Source: Lewinellaceae bacterium (GTDB lineage: Bacteria > Bacteroidota > Bacteroidia > Chitinophagales > Saprospiraceae). Taken from it: DNA of 64,000 nt. A program made the position numbers and the translations under genes. Every line of letters begins with the position of its first letter. The first letter of the stretch is position 1. The notes beneath the pieces were generated by a model. The model had not been told where the DNA came from and did no database searches. It saw nothing but the letters and a program-made list of their open reading frames with translations. Shown piece after piece: positions 9,183 to 17,508 of the stretch. The stretch is from NCBI GenBank assembly GCA_020636435.1, contig JACJXX010000002.1, positions 1,612,001-1,676,000 on the forward strand. The letters run 5' to 3'.

Positions 9183-10164
9183 AACCTAATGATTTTAAGA
9201 CATTTATTTTGAAAATGGCAGCCATCCCCACTAACGCAGGCAGGCATAGATTTATTATAAAAAGGCCGAAGGTGGCCGCAAGAATGGCCACGTCCTGATC
9301 GTTGCCGGGCCCCAGGGCCAGCAGCGCTGCTTCCCCCCTCGCCAGCAAGCCCAGAACCGGAGGCAGGGGAATGCTGGTTTGTATCAAAAATATCGTCGCG
9401 ATCCCCGCTAACGCTGCCCCCACCGGGATATTCACGCCGAAAAACACCAGCAAACAATAATACTGAAAGCTATAGGTGGCGTAGCGGGCCGCAGCGAGCC
9501 CCAGCGCCAGGCCCAGCCGCCGGGGCCGGTAGTGTTTCAACCAAAGCGCCAGGCGCAACACCTTTCGCGGCAGCGGCAGCACTCTGGCCACTGCACTCAG
9601 CCACCGAATATTGAAATACAGAACATATATCAGGCCCAAAAGCGCTACGGCCAGCCACCACAATCCACTGAACAACAACTGCACTTCGCGGTAATAAAGG
9701 CCGGCGACATAAAACGCGCCCAGCAAACCAAACCCGATGAGCGCCAGCAACTGCGCCAGGTTGCCCACCAGGGCCGCCATAACGGCATGCCAGTTGTACC
9801 GGGGCGGCACGGCCAGCATGCGGCCGCCGTATTCCCCTATCCGGTTAGGGGTGAACAGGGAAAGCGACACACCTGCCATTACCCCCAGGAAAGCTTGCCC
9901 GAAGGGTATCTTCCAGAAAGGCCAAAGCAGGCTCCGCCACTTTTGCGTTTCCAATACCCAATTGAGGGGAAGCAGCAAAAAAGCCGCCCCCACCCACGGC
10001 CAGTTTTCCATCCACGGCAATGCTTTTCCCGCTTCCCAGGCCGCCTTCCATCCCTCCTTTCCAAAAACTTGTTTATATATGGTGAACATCAAAAGAGCCG
10101 CAATTGTGCCCTTGAGCAGCCAATTGATAAGGATAAAAGCTCTTTTTTTCCGGCGTTTATGCAT
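9109..10164 (-). CDS. Lysylphosphatidylglycerol synthase TM region / flippase-like membrane protein
   Basis: About 351 residues from the ATG at 10164 (MHKRRKKRAFILINWLLKG); the frame continues 35 codons upstream, but this start gives a basic N-terminus ahead of the first membrane helix. About eight hydrophobic helices are visible, with the family-like stretch GVSLSLFTPNRIGEYGGRML near residue 100 and a glycine/proline-rich PLPPVLGLLARGEAALLALG near 280. Relatives in the LPG synthase membrane domain superfamily (UPF0104) move lipids or are of unknown role. No soluble aminoacyl-transferase domain is present. It is the first gene of the operon with DUF3108 and DUF4230 proteins, which suggests an envelope role. 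Confidence 0.75.
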   Translation of the reverse strand: MHKRRKKRAFILINWLLKGTIAALLMFTIYKQVFGKEGWKAAWEAGKALPWMENWPWVGAAFLLLPLNWVLETQKWRSLLWPFWKIPFGQAFLGVMAGVSLSLFTPNRIGEYGGRMLAVPPRYNWHAVMAALVGNLAQLLALIGFGLLGAFYVAGLYYREVQLLFSGLWWLAVALLGLIYVLYFNIRWLSAVARVLPLPRKVLRLALWLKHYRPRRLGLALGLAAARYATYSFQYYCLLVFFGVNIPVGAALAGIATIFLIQTSIPLPPVLGLLARGEAALLALGPGNDQDVAILAATFGLFIINLCLPALVGMAAIFKINVLKSLGYEIEDVQNEPVGRYADPSHGFRRS

Positions 10165-10302
10165 GTTTTGACAAAACTGCAAAACAAAAATTTTGAAAAC
10201 TTTTGTTTTGTAGCCCGGTTTAGAGTACCTTGTAATAACAAGATGAGTTGAACCGAAGGTTTCCCTCATCCGGAATTTATTAAAAACTATCTGATTAGAC
10301 GT

Positions 10303-10866
10303 TTGGACAATAAAAAAGATACTTACCGGCTACTCGGCGTCGATCCCGGCACCAATATTCTGGGTTACGCCATCGTAGAAGTAGAGCAGAAGAAGCTGCA
10401 ACTGATCGATATGGGCGTGATCTACCTCAAAAAAATGCAGGACCATCAGGACAAGCTCCAACACATCTTTGAGCGCCTGCAAAGCATCATCGAGATATAC
10501 CAGCCACGGGAAATGGCCATCGAAGCCCCCTTTTATGGAAAAAACCCGCAGTCGATGCTCAAACTCGGCCGGGCCCAGGGTGTCGCCATCGCAGCCGCCA
10601 TTACCAAAGGGGTCAGGATCACGGAATACTCCCCAAAAAAGATCAAGCAATCGGTGACCGGCAACGGGAACGCAGCTAAAGAACAGGTAGCCGCCATGTT
10701 ATCCAACATCCTGGACTTCAAACTCGACGGCTACTACCTCGACGCCACCGACGCCCTGGCCACCGCTGTCTGCCATTTCTACCAATCCGGAAGCATCCTG
10801 AGCGGGAAAAAACGGTACAACGACTGGGGCAGCTACCTCAAGGACAATCCGGGCAAGGCGAAGTGA
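10303..10866 (+). CDS. ruvC: Crossover junction endodeoxyribonuclease RuvC
   Basis: 187 residues. RuvC cuts Holliday junctions with RuvAB during recombination. The first catalytic aspartate is in LLGVDPGTNILGYA (about residue 14), the glutamate in MAIEAPFYGKNPQS (about residue 73), and the last acidic residues in YYLDATDALATAVCHFY (about 145-150). The start is taken at a TTG (10303), because no in-frame ATG occurs before the catalytic DPG motif; the next ATG would remove it. The gene is transcribed away from the flippase operon (138 bp apart) and converges on the HIT gene. Confidence 0.92.
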   Translation: MDNKKDTYRLLGVDPGTNILGYAIVEVEQKKLQLIDMGVIYLKKMQDHQDKLQHIFERLQSIIEIYQPREMAIEAPFYGKNPQSMLKLGRAQGVAIAAAITKGVRITEYSPKKIKQSVTGNGNAAKEQVAAMLSNILDFKLDGYYLDATDALATAVCHFYQSGSILSGKKRYNDWGSYLKDNPGKAK

Positions 10867-10876
10867 AGGATGGAAT

Positions 10877-10926
10877 GTGTAAGTGTGTAAAAGGCAGTGG
10901 TGCCCGGTTCATTTACACCTTTACAC
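10877..10926. repeat. GTGTAAA hairpin repeat, copy A
   Basis: GTGTAAGTGTGTAAAAGG on the left is inverted as ATTTACACCTTTACAC on the right, with a 20-bp loop; outside them GAAGGATGGAATG and its rough complement extend the stem. It lies between the convergent stops of ruvC and the HIT gene, where it could end transcription both ways. Same family as the repeats at 21826, 27269, 47434 and 51191. Confidence 0.6.
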
Positions 10927-10937
10927 AACTCACTCCT

Positions 10938-11336
10938 TCATTCCTTATAATGCCCTCTTATAGCTTCCGCCAGCTCCGCCAGTTCCTGTTGGGAAGGGGA
11001 GCGTTTCGGTTTGGAGAAGTTCATATCCCCGATGTCATTGATGGGAATGAGGTGGACGTGAGCGTGGGGCACTTCCAGGCCGATCACAGAAACGCCGATC
11101 CGTTCACAGGGCACCACGGCCTCGATGGCTTTGGCCACCCGTTTGGCGAAGGCCATCAGCCCGGCCAGCTCTTCATCGCCGATATCGAAAATATAATCGA
11201 CCTCTTTTTTGGGAATAACCAGGACATGGCCTTTGGCCAGGGGGTTAATATCCAGAAAAGCGAGGAAGTCTTCTGTTTCCGCCACCTTATGGGCCGGAAT
11301 TTCCCCCTGAACGATCCTGGTGAAAATACTGGGCAT
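10938..11336 (-). CDS. HIT family hydrolase
   Basis: About 132 residues from ATG 11336 (MPSIFTRIVQGEIPAHKV); a longer frame exists upstream but overlaps greA. The histidine triad is PHAHVHLIPI near residue 97, and KGHVLVIPKKEVDYIFDI is typical of the HINT/Hit branch. Such enzymes hydrolyse purine nucleoside phosphoramidates or related nucleotide conjugates in the cytoplasm. The gene starts 13 bp after the greA stop, so the two are probably one transcript. Confidence 0.88.
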   Translation of the reverse strand: MPSIFTRIVQGEIPAHKVAETEDFLAFLDINPLAKGHVLVIPKKEVDYIFDIGDEELAGLMAFAKRVAKAIEAVVPCERIGVSVIGLEVPHAHVHLIPINDIGDMNFSKPKRSPSQQELAELAEAIRGHYKE

Positions 11337-11349
11337 ATCGAGGGTATTT

Positions 11350-11826
11350 TTAAGACAGAGAAATTTCCACGATCTCAAATTCGAGGTTTCCACTGGGCGT
11401 TTCCACCACAGCCAGGTCGCCGACGGCCTTGCCCAGCAGGCCCTGCCCCATTGGAGAATGGACCGAAATTTTCCGCGCCTTCAGGTCGGCCTCCGATTCG
11501 GAGACGAGCTTGTACTTCAGCTGCTTTCCCGTCTTTTTATTTTTGATGGTCACGTTGGAAAGCACCGTCACTTTGGAACTATCCAACTGGCTTTCGTCGA
11601 GGATTCGGGAATTGGCAAGCACCTTTTCCAGTTCATTAATGCGCATCTCCAGCATGCCCTGGGCATCTTTGGCAGCGTCGTATTCGGCATTCTCCGAAAG
11701 GTCTCCTTTCTCCCTGGCTTCGGCAATAGCTTTGGCCATTTCTTCCCGGCCATCTGTTTTCATTACTTCCAGTTCGGCCTTCAGTTTGTTGTAGCCCTCG
11801 CGTGTCAGGTAGTTGTATCCAGACAT
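11350..11826 (-). CDS. greA: Transcription elongation factor GreA
   Basis: 158 residues, the normal length. The N-terminal coiled coil carries LTREGYNKLKAELEVMK and AREKGDLSENAEYDAAKDAQ, whose acidic tip (GDLSENAEYDAAK) enters the RNA polymerase channel and helps cleave backtracked RNA. The C-terminal FKBP-like domain has SPMGQGLLGKAVGDLAVVE and ends with FEIVEISLS. It starts at ATG 11826 and is followed directly by the HIT gene. Confidence 0.95.
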   Translation of the reverse strand: MSGYNYLTREGYNKLKAELEVMKTDGREEMAKAIAEAREKGDLSENAEYDAAKDAQGMLEMRINELEKVLANSRILDESQLDSSKVTVLSNVTIKNKKTGKQLKYKLVSESEADLKARKISVHSPMGQGLLGKAVGDLAVVETPSGNLEFEIVEISLS

Positions 11827-11989
11827 AATGATTCTTTTTTCGTAAACAATATACTGCTAACCCTTCCTCCTCTGTCCACATCATGTCAGAGTTGACAACT
11901 CACCAACTTGAGCGAGGAAGATATGCGTACAACCTTTTTTGTCGTTTTTGCGCCCGGAGGGAAGGGCCCCCTTCCTTTTGAGCATAAAA

Positions 11990-12031
11990 GGCAAGAACGC
12001 TTCCGCGGGGCCTTGCGGAAACGTTCTTGCC
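11990..12031 (-). terminator. Intrinsic terminator after the PorV/PorQ-like gene
   Basis: GGCAAGAACGCTTCCGC and GCGGAAACGTTCTTGCC pair at 16 of 17 positions around an 8-nt loop. Read on the minus strand the stem is followed by TTTTAT, as expected of a Rho-independent terminator for the operon ending at 12149 (118 bp beyond its last stop). The rest of 11827-12148 holds no gene that I can support. Confidence 0.6.
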
Positions 12032-12148
12032 ATGGTTGTACTGCAAAAGTACAGATATTCGCCGAAAAATTCAAGGGCCAGGGCAGAGAGGCTGACCGGG
12101 AAAGCAGTTTTCCGTTAGATTTCCCCTGAAAACCGGCGATTGGACGCT

Positions 12149-13201
12149 TTAAATATTAAAGCGAACACCAATATTGTGCGTACCGTCCCAAATCTTGGTA
12201 TTGCGGTAGGCGTAGTCAATGGAAAAACGAACATCCTTATTTTCCTTGCTGAGCGGCAGAGAAACAGAAGCGCCGGCGCTGAGCCCGGTATAAATCGGCT
12301 GTTCTACTTTATCCTGAGAACCGAACTCATAGCGGTATCCACCCCGCAGTATAAACATATCGTTTAGTGAATATTCGAGTCCTCCGCCGACCTGATCCTG
12401 AGAGAAAGAATTGGAAGTAAAGTTCCCCAAAGCTGTAATGCGGTGCTTGTCGCTGATCAGGAAGTCATAGGAAGCGCCGATGTTCAACATAGACGGCAGT
12501 TCAAAATCGGCGGCGCGCTGATTATAGGTCAGCTCATAGGAACCGCCGTTAGACGCCGGCCCCTGGGTAGAGAGGCCCTGGCCGCCGTAGGTCATGCGGG
12601 AGCCGATGTTGCGCAGGGAGATGCCAAATTTAAAATTGTCTCTGGCCCCGGTAACGTACTGAACCCCGGCATCGATAGCGAAGCCGAAGGAGTTGACGTC
12701 CTGGATCGACTCGGATACGCCACGGAAAAGCACGCCTACCGAAACTTTGTTTTCGAAGGTATGGGCGTACCCTACTCCCAGGTTGAAGAAACTGGGGGAA
12801 AAAGTGGTACCGGTGCCTTCCGGCTGGTCAACCGTAGTGACGCGGATGTCTCCGAAATCAATCGACATCAGGCTGATGGCTATGGCGCCTCCTTTGCCAA
12901 CCTTCTGCGCGACGCCGGCGCCATTGAGGCGTATATCGGTGCCCTGCAGGTATAAAGCATGGCCGAGCTGGATTTCCGTTTTTCCGATCCGGCCGATGCC
13001 CGCGACGTTGAGGTGCATGGCTTCTACTCCGGAAACAAAAGCGGTGTTCATGGTATGCAGGCCGGCACTGCGGGGATAAGGGTTCAGCAGCAACTGCCCT
13101 GCCCCGGCTTCGCCCTGCCGGTCGGGGTTGCCGGCCTCGGCCGGCCCTGCAACAGCGCATACCAGTGCAAATGCTAGGATAGTGTAAATAAGCTTATTCA
13201 T
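12149..13201 (-). CDS. PorV/PorQ family outer-membrane protein
   Basis: 350 residues with a signal peptide (MNKLIYTILAFALVCAVAGP, cleaved near AEAG). The mature part begins RSAGLHTMNTAFVSGVEAMH and LNVAGIGRIGKTEIQLGHA, the pattern of the PorV/PorQ and FadL-like barrels of Bacteroidota, and ends with alternating strands (YAYRNTKIWDGTHNIGVRFN). PorV is a shuttle that carries T9SS cargo to the attachment complex. Its place as the last gene after a receptor and a large T9SS cargo suggests a dedicated partner of that cargo (inference). 82 bp separate it from the cargo gene, with a palindrome in between. Confidence 0.8.
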   Translation of the reverse strand: MNKLIYTILAFALVCAVAGPAEAGNPDRQGEAGAGQLLLNPYPRSAGLHTMNTAFVSGVEAMHLNVAGIGRIGKTEIQLGHALYLQGTDIRLNGAGVAQKVGKGGAIAISLMSIDFGDIRVTTVDQPEGTGTTFSPSFFNLGVGYAHTFENKVSVGVLFRGVSESIQDVNSFGFAIDAGVQYVTGARDNFKFGISLRNIGSRMTYGGQGLSTQGPASNGGSYELTYNQRAADFELPSMLNIGASYDFLISDKHRITALGNFTSNSFSQDQVGGGLEYSLNDMFILRGGYRYEFGSQDKVEQPIYTGLSAGASVSLPLSKENKDVRFSIDYAYRNTKIWDGTHNIGVRFNI

Positions 13202-13222
13202 ATAGTCTTTTTTTGGAAGATG

Positions 13223-13247
13223 GCTTCCGGAGCCAGGCTCCGGAAGC
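13223..13247. promoter_or_regulatory. Intercistronic perfect hairpin, cargo gene to PorV-like gene
   Basis: GCTTCCGGAGCC, one A, and GGCTCCGGAAGC: a perfect 12-bp stem with essentially no loop, 21 bp before the PorV-like start on the minus strand. No T tract follows. It may protect the upstream message, allow partial read-through, or be a small repeat. Confidence 0.5.
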
Positions 13248-13283
13248 GCTACTTCTTGCTGTTTTCAAGTTTTGTGAATAACA

Positions 13284-16200
13284 CTACAGCCCGGACGGGT
13301 CGAACTCGCGGTTAACGCCAAACCATTTGAGCGTGCGCTCGCCCAACCCTTCGGCGGCAACGTGAATGAGGTAAACCCCGCTGGCAACAGGAATGCTCTT
13401 GTTGTTCCTCAAATCCCACTCAATAGCCGGGGTGATCTGATTGCGGTTGAGCGCCCGGTTGTTGCCGCCCGGAACCGTTCCAACCTCATCGCGCACATAC
13501 TGGCGGATGAACTTGCCTTCGAGGGTATAGATCGTCACTACACACTTGGCCGGCAGGTTGGTGATCTTAATGGTGTTGGTGAACTGAGAGGTCTCGTAGT
13601 CCGAGAAGCCATAATAAGGGTTCGGAACCACGTCGATCATATCCAGCGATTCATTGACCTGCATCTGATCCAGCGCCGAAGCTTCTTTGCCATTGATGCT
13701 GAAGCGATAAAGGGGATGATAGTTGTTTTCCCCGGTACCGGTGCGGTCATCGCCCATGTCATAATCGCCGTAATCCAAATCATTCTCCACCTGATACGGG
13801 CTATTGGTGCGCAGCTTGACCACTACATCCGACGGGATAAGCCCATCGGCGTAGGAAAGCATTTTGGCGCCGGACAGCGGCACGACCATGCCGGCCCAGG
13901 TGAGCTCCCGCACGGCTTTCACCTTCGTCAGCGGGCTCGGGCTCGGGCCGAAGTTAGCACGGAAAATCTGGCAGGAATCATAAGGCAACCTGGACACGTA
14001 GACCATGTGCTGGCCGCCCAGGTAGTAAGGCAGCGGCAGGTTGGGGAAAAATTCCTCAGAACCCAGGATAAGCTGGCCGTTCGGATTGAACATCATATCC
14101 CGGCCGGCCGGAGTTTCGAGGTAGGTTTCCGGAAAGAGGGAACCGTCATAGATCGAATTTTCGCCCCAGAATAGGTTCAGGCGCTGGCCGGTTTCCACAT
14201 CGACAGCATAACCGGGGAACCATCCCATGCCGTTGCCGTCGCCATCCGGCTTAGGCAGGCCGTTTTCATCGGTGTCCTTACCTACTGAAGGCGCTGCGCG
14301 CAGGTCGAACTGCTTGCGGTTGCCCTCGGTCGGGTAACCCGCATCGGTGTAGAAGCGGTTGGCCGTTTCTATTACGACACAGCGGCTCCACAAGTCCTTA
14401 TTGGAAGTGAATACCACATCGACGTTATTCAGGTTTTCCAGCTTCATCTGGCTGCGTATGATGCCCCCCGCGCTGTTATTTGTCCATACCGGAGTAATGA
14501 ACTGCACTTCGCCGGTAAAGACCGAAGAGCCTCTCGATCTCCAATCCAAAAGATAGTAGGGAAGGAAAGGCGACTGGCCATATTGGGCAAGGCCGCCGTC
14601 GGGGTCAATCGCAGCGTCAATCTGGCCGGCATTCAGAGAAGTGTAATCGAATAAGGCGTCGTCGAAACCTACCGTAGGGATAAGGTCGGTGCCTTCCGGG
14701 AAAAAGCCATACCACGGCTCCGATGTTATATCGCGGTACCTGATTTCACTGGGTATGTACCCATTGCTTTTGGTATCCTTGGCGCCAGGTTCTGAAACCT
14801 GCCCGATGGAAACCGTAAAGCCATAGTCGCGAACGATCTGTTCATTCAGCTGGGCAATGGATTTTTCGGATACGACCCGGTAGCTGCCGTCATTGGGGAA
14901 TAGCGTCATTTCCCAGTGGGCATCCTGATCCAGGGCATCATCCTGCAGGTTTGCGTCCACAAACTTCAGCTCGAAGTTGCCGTCCTTGACATCCAGAGGA
15001 TTAAATACCTGGATATTCAGCGGGCCGCGGCCCTCGGCATAGGTCAATTCCCCTATCGACTTCTCCTCTTTGAGGAAAGCCTCTTCGAGCAAAGCCCGGG
15101 TCTCGTCGCTCAAATCGACGAAATTGCCGCCATTGCCCAGCCCGTCAATACGGGTAATCGTTGCGCCGGCGCCGAAGTCGGCGTTGAGTTGCCGGTCGAC
15201 GATTGGCCGCGGGATGGCGGTGTAGGGCAGGCCGTCGCCATTGGGGCCGATGTTTCTGCGGCCTTCCAGATAGGGCTTGCGCTGGCCGATGATGTCTTTC
15301 GGGTCAAATGGCTCGTATTCGTTGAAGGCATAAGCCACTGCGGCAAAGTAGTACTTCTTGTGGTTGACCAGCCGGCGGTCTTCGGAGGCGAAAGCATCTT
15401 CGCTCACCCGGAAAGTATGCCGGATGCCGGAATCGCCACCGTCGACCATCAGCGTAGGCACATAATAGTCTTCTTCAACCGGCGCGTCAACGGTGTTCCA
15501 GTTGAAGACCCGGCTAACGCCATTTCTGATATCAACCTGATAGATGAGGCGAGCCTTGGAGGGATCGGCTACATTTTCGGGGCTGAGGCCAATATTTGAG
15601 CCGCTGACCTGATAAATCTTGTAGCCTTCAAAACGGTAGAAGCTGTCCTGGGCCAGGGATGGAATTTCCAGGCCTACCTCCTTGTATTCTTCAAAAGCAT
15701 TATTGGAAACGGTAAGAATAGTGTCATTGGTAAGGACGATGATCAGCTCGCGGTCCAGCTCGATGATATCCAGGTCCGGGGCATCCGGGCCGTCGGTGAG
15801 GTCAAAACAGTTATCGAACAGGGCCTGAGCGATGTCATCCGCTTCCTGCAACCTGCGGATGCTGGGGCAGGGATAGGATTGATCGGGCACCCAAACCACG
15901 CCAATGATCAGCTCATTGACTGCGCCGGGGTCCAGGCGGAAAGGCCCGGAAGCCTGAATGGTGCGGCGGTCGCCTTCACCCAGGCCAGCCGTACACATCG
16001 ACCAGCCGTTGGGGTCGTCGGGAGCTTCGGTAAAGGCATACCGGATGGGGTCTCCGTCCTGGTAAGCATCATCGCCATACGTGAAGGGGCTGCCGTCGCG
16101 CCAGGAACCGGTCAGGTAGCGATAGTATTCCAGGGCATTGCCGGGATCCTGCATGGCTGCAGGCCAGTTGCCGGGAGAGGTGTTATTGAAATAGGTAAAG

Positions 16201-17411
16201 GAAGACATCCCCAATTCCACAATCGTATCCGGCTCTTCGCCCCGGCCGGGGTTGAGCAGGGTGCCATTGGGGCCAAAGACCTTCGGCCCCAGCGGGCCGC
16301 GGAAGTAGTCAATTCCCAGAACGGGCACCTCGTCGCAGTAAGTATTTACCCCACCCGGGCAGGAGCAGCCGGTCTGGCCATCCAGCACATCCTCATTATA
16401 CACGACGGCAAGGCTTCGCAGGGTATCGCATCCGATGTAGTCATCGGTATAACATCCCAGGTCGGGGTCGACCCACATGGCAAAGAAAGCGCTGTCAATC
16501 GGCTCGATAGCCCGGTTGATCAGCTTGTAGCGCTGGAAAGTCATGTCGTTGAGTTCGTCGTTGGTAGCATAGCCAAAGGCCTGCACCTGAATTTCCATCT
16601 GTATGGGGTCGCCATTCGACTGAGCGTGGATGTTGCCGTTGTCGTTATAAATCCAGAAGATCATTTCATCCGGATACTGGGGCTTTTCGCAGCCCCGGAT
16701 TTCGATGATCGGATAGTCGCCGTTCTGCGGGTTGTAGAGCCCGTCTCCGTCTTCGTCCCAGAAGCCGGCAAGTCCCTGGCTGGTGTTGGGCAGTTCAAAG
16801 CCGTTGACATCCAGGAAGAAGGGGTTGCCTCTTCCCGGCCAACCGCGGACGCCCTTGGGGATAGAGGAAGGTTCATAAGTGCCGCCGGAATTAATTGTTT
16901 CCTCGAACTTGCCGATGTGCTCATCGATCTCTGCGCCGGTCACAACAAAGAATGCATCCCACTCAGAACAGATTTCCTGGTCGGTCGTGCCCGGATCCGG
17001 GTCATCCTCATTTTCCTTTTCCGGAAAAAGCGGGCCGGGCCAGAAATCTTCCCCCCGGCTGCTATAGGTCTGGGCGGCTACCTTGAGGTTGCCGGCCTCA
17101 TCTACGCCGCCAAGCCACACGGCGCCGGCATACAAAGAGGATACTTCCGGTACTCCGGGAGGTACTTTGGGAACGACATAACGGCCGTCGCCGCTTCCAT
17201 CCCACCAAACGTCGCCACCGGTAAGAAGCCGGGCGCGAACGTTGTTGACTGCCTGGTCCCGCTGGGCTTTGGCTGCATTGCAACTTTCCCTGAAGGTTAC
17301 CTTATTATTGTTGTTAGGGGCTTCGGCTTGCGACTCGCTGGGGTTGATGTGGGCAGAAGCCACAGCTACTGCAAGAACCACACCCAACAAGCTGAATAAT
17401 ATTTTACGCAT
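13284..17411 (-). CDS. Very large T9SS-exported surface protein
   Basis: 1375 residues. It has a signal peptide (MRKILFSLLGVVLAVAVASA) and early on RARLLTGGDVWWDGSGDGRY and SLYAGAVWLGGVDEAGNLKV, motifs I associate with long Bacteroidota surface proteins of unknown role. Long aspartate- and proline-rich beta segments follow, and the C-terminus looks like a T9SS sorting domain: MIDVVPNPYYGFSDYETSQF, VTIYTLEGKFIRQYV, then ASGVYLIHVAAEGLGERTLK. No enzyme signature is visible. It is flanked by the TonB-dependent receptor (upstream) and a PorV/PorQ-like protein (downstream) in one operon. It is probably a cell-surface or released structural or binding protein. Confidence 0.8.
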   Translation of the reverse strand: MRKILFSLLGVVLAVAVASAHINPSESQAEAPNNNNKVTFRESCNAAKAQRDQAVNNVRARLLTGGDVWWDGSGDGRYVVPKVPPGVPEVSSLYAGAVWLGGVDEAGNLKVAAQTYSSRGEDFWPGPLFPEKENEDDPDPGTTDQEICSEWDAFFVVTGAEIDEHIGKFEETINSGGTYEPSSIPKGVRGWPGRGNPFFLDVNGFELPNTSQGLAGFWDEDGDGLYNPQNGDYPIIEIRGCEKPQYPDEMIFWIYNDNGNIHAQSNGDPIQMEIQVQAFGYATNDELNDMTFQRYKLINRAIEPIDSAFFAMWVDPDLGCYTDDYIGCDTLRSLAVVYNEDVLDGQTGCSCPGGVNTYCDEVPVLGIDYFRGPLGPKVFGPNGTLLNPGRGEEPDTIVELGMSSFTYFNNTSPGNWPAAMQDPGNALEYYRYLTGSWRDGSPFTYGDDAYQDGDPIRYAFTEAPDDPNGWSMCTAGLGEGDRRTIQASGPFRLDPGAVNELIIGVVWVPDQSYPCPSIRRLQEADDIAQALFDNCFDLTDGPDAPDLDIIELDRELIIVLTNDTILTVSNNAFEEYKEVGLEIPSLAQDSFYRFEGYKIYQVSGSNIGLSPENVADPSKARLIYQVDIRNGVSRVFNWNTVDAPVEEDYYVPTLMVDGGDSGIRHTFRVSEDAFASEDRRLVNHKKYYFAAVAYAFNEYEPFDPKDIIGQRKPYLEGRRNIGPNGDGLPYTAIPRPIVDRQLNADFGAGATITRIDGLGNGGNFVDLSDETRALLEEAFLKEEKSIGELTYAEGRGPLNIQVFNPLDVKDGNFELKFVDANLQDDALDQDAHWEMTLFPNDGSYRVVSEKSIAQLNEQIVRDYGFTVSIGQVSEPGAKDTKSNGYIPSEIRYRDITSEPWYGFFPEGTDLIPTVGFDDALFDYTSLNAGQIDAAIDPDGGLAQYGQSPFLPYYLLDWRSRGSSVFTGEVQFITPVWTNNSAGGIIRSQMKLENLNNVDVVFTSNKDLWSRCVVIETANRFYTDAGYPTEGNRKQFDLRAAPSVGKDTDENGLPKPDGDGNGMGWFPGYAVDVETGQRLNLFWGENSIYDGSLFPETYLETPAGRDMMFNPNGQLILGSEEFFPNLPLPYYLGGQHMVYVSRLPYDSCQIFRANFGPSPSPLTKVKAVRELTWAGMVVPLSGAKMLSYADGLIPSDVVVKLRTNSPYQVENDLDYGDYDMGDDRTGTGENNYHPLYRFSINGKEASALDQMQVNESLDMIDVVPNPYYGFSDYETSQFTNTIKITNLPAKCVVTIYTLEGKFIRQYVRDEVGTVPGGNNRALNRNQITPAIEWDLRNNKSIPVASGVYLIHVAAEGLGERTLKWFGVNREFDPSGL

Positions 17412-17447
17412 AGCACAATAGTTTTTTTATGAATGATTTGACGGGAA

Positions 17448-17495
17448 CTGCCGGGAGGAAGCACATCCTCATCCGGGACGTGCTTCCTCGGGCAG
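17448..17495. promoter_or_regulatory. Intercistronic hairpin, receptor gene to cargo gene
   Basis: CTGCCGGGAGGAAGCAC (17448-17464) is inverted as GTGCTTCCTCGGGCAG (17480-17495) with a 15-nt loop. It lies between the stop of the TonB-dependent receptor gene (17509) and the cargo start (17411). Like the hairpin at 13223 it contains a GCTTCC/GGAAGC core and lacks a T tract on the minus strand, which fits a processing or attenuation site better than a full terminator. Confidence 0.5.
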
Positions 17496-17508
17496 GAAGC
17501 CCGATGTA

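Noticed and set aside
11908..12129. Small genes around the 11990 hairpin
   Set aside because: Both strands give short frames only because the palindrome is stop-free; the hairpin with T tract explains the sequence better.
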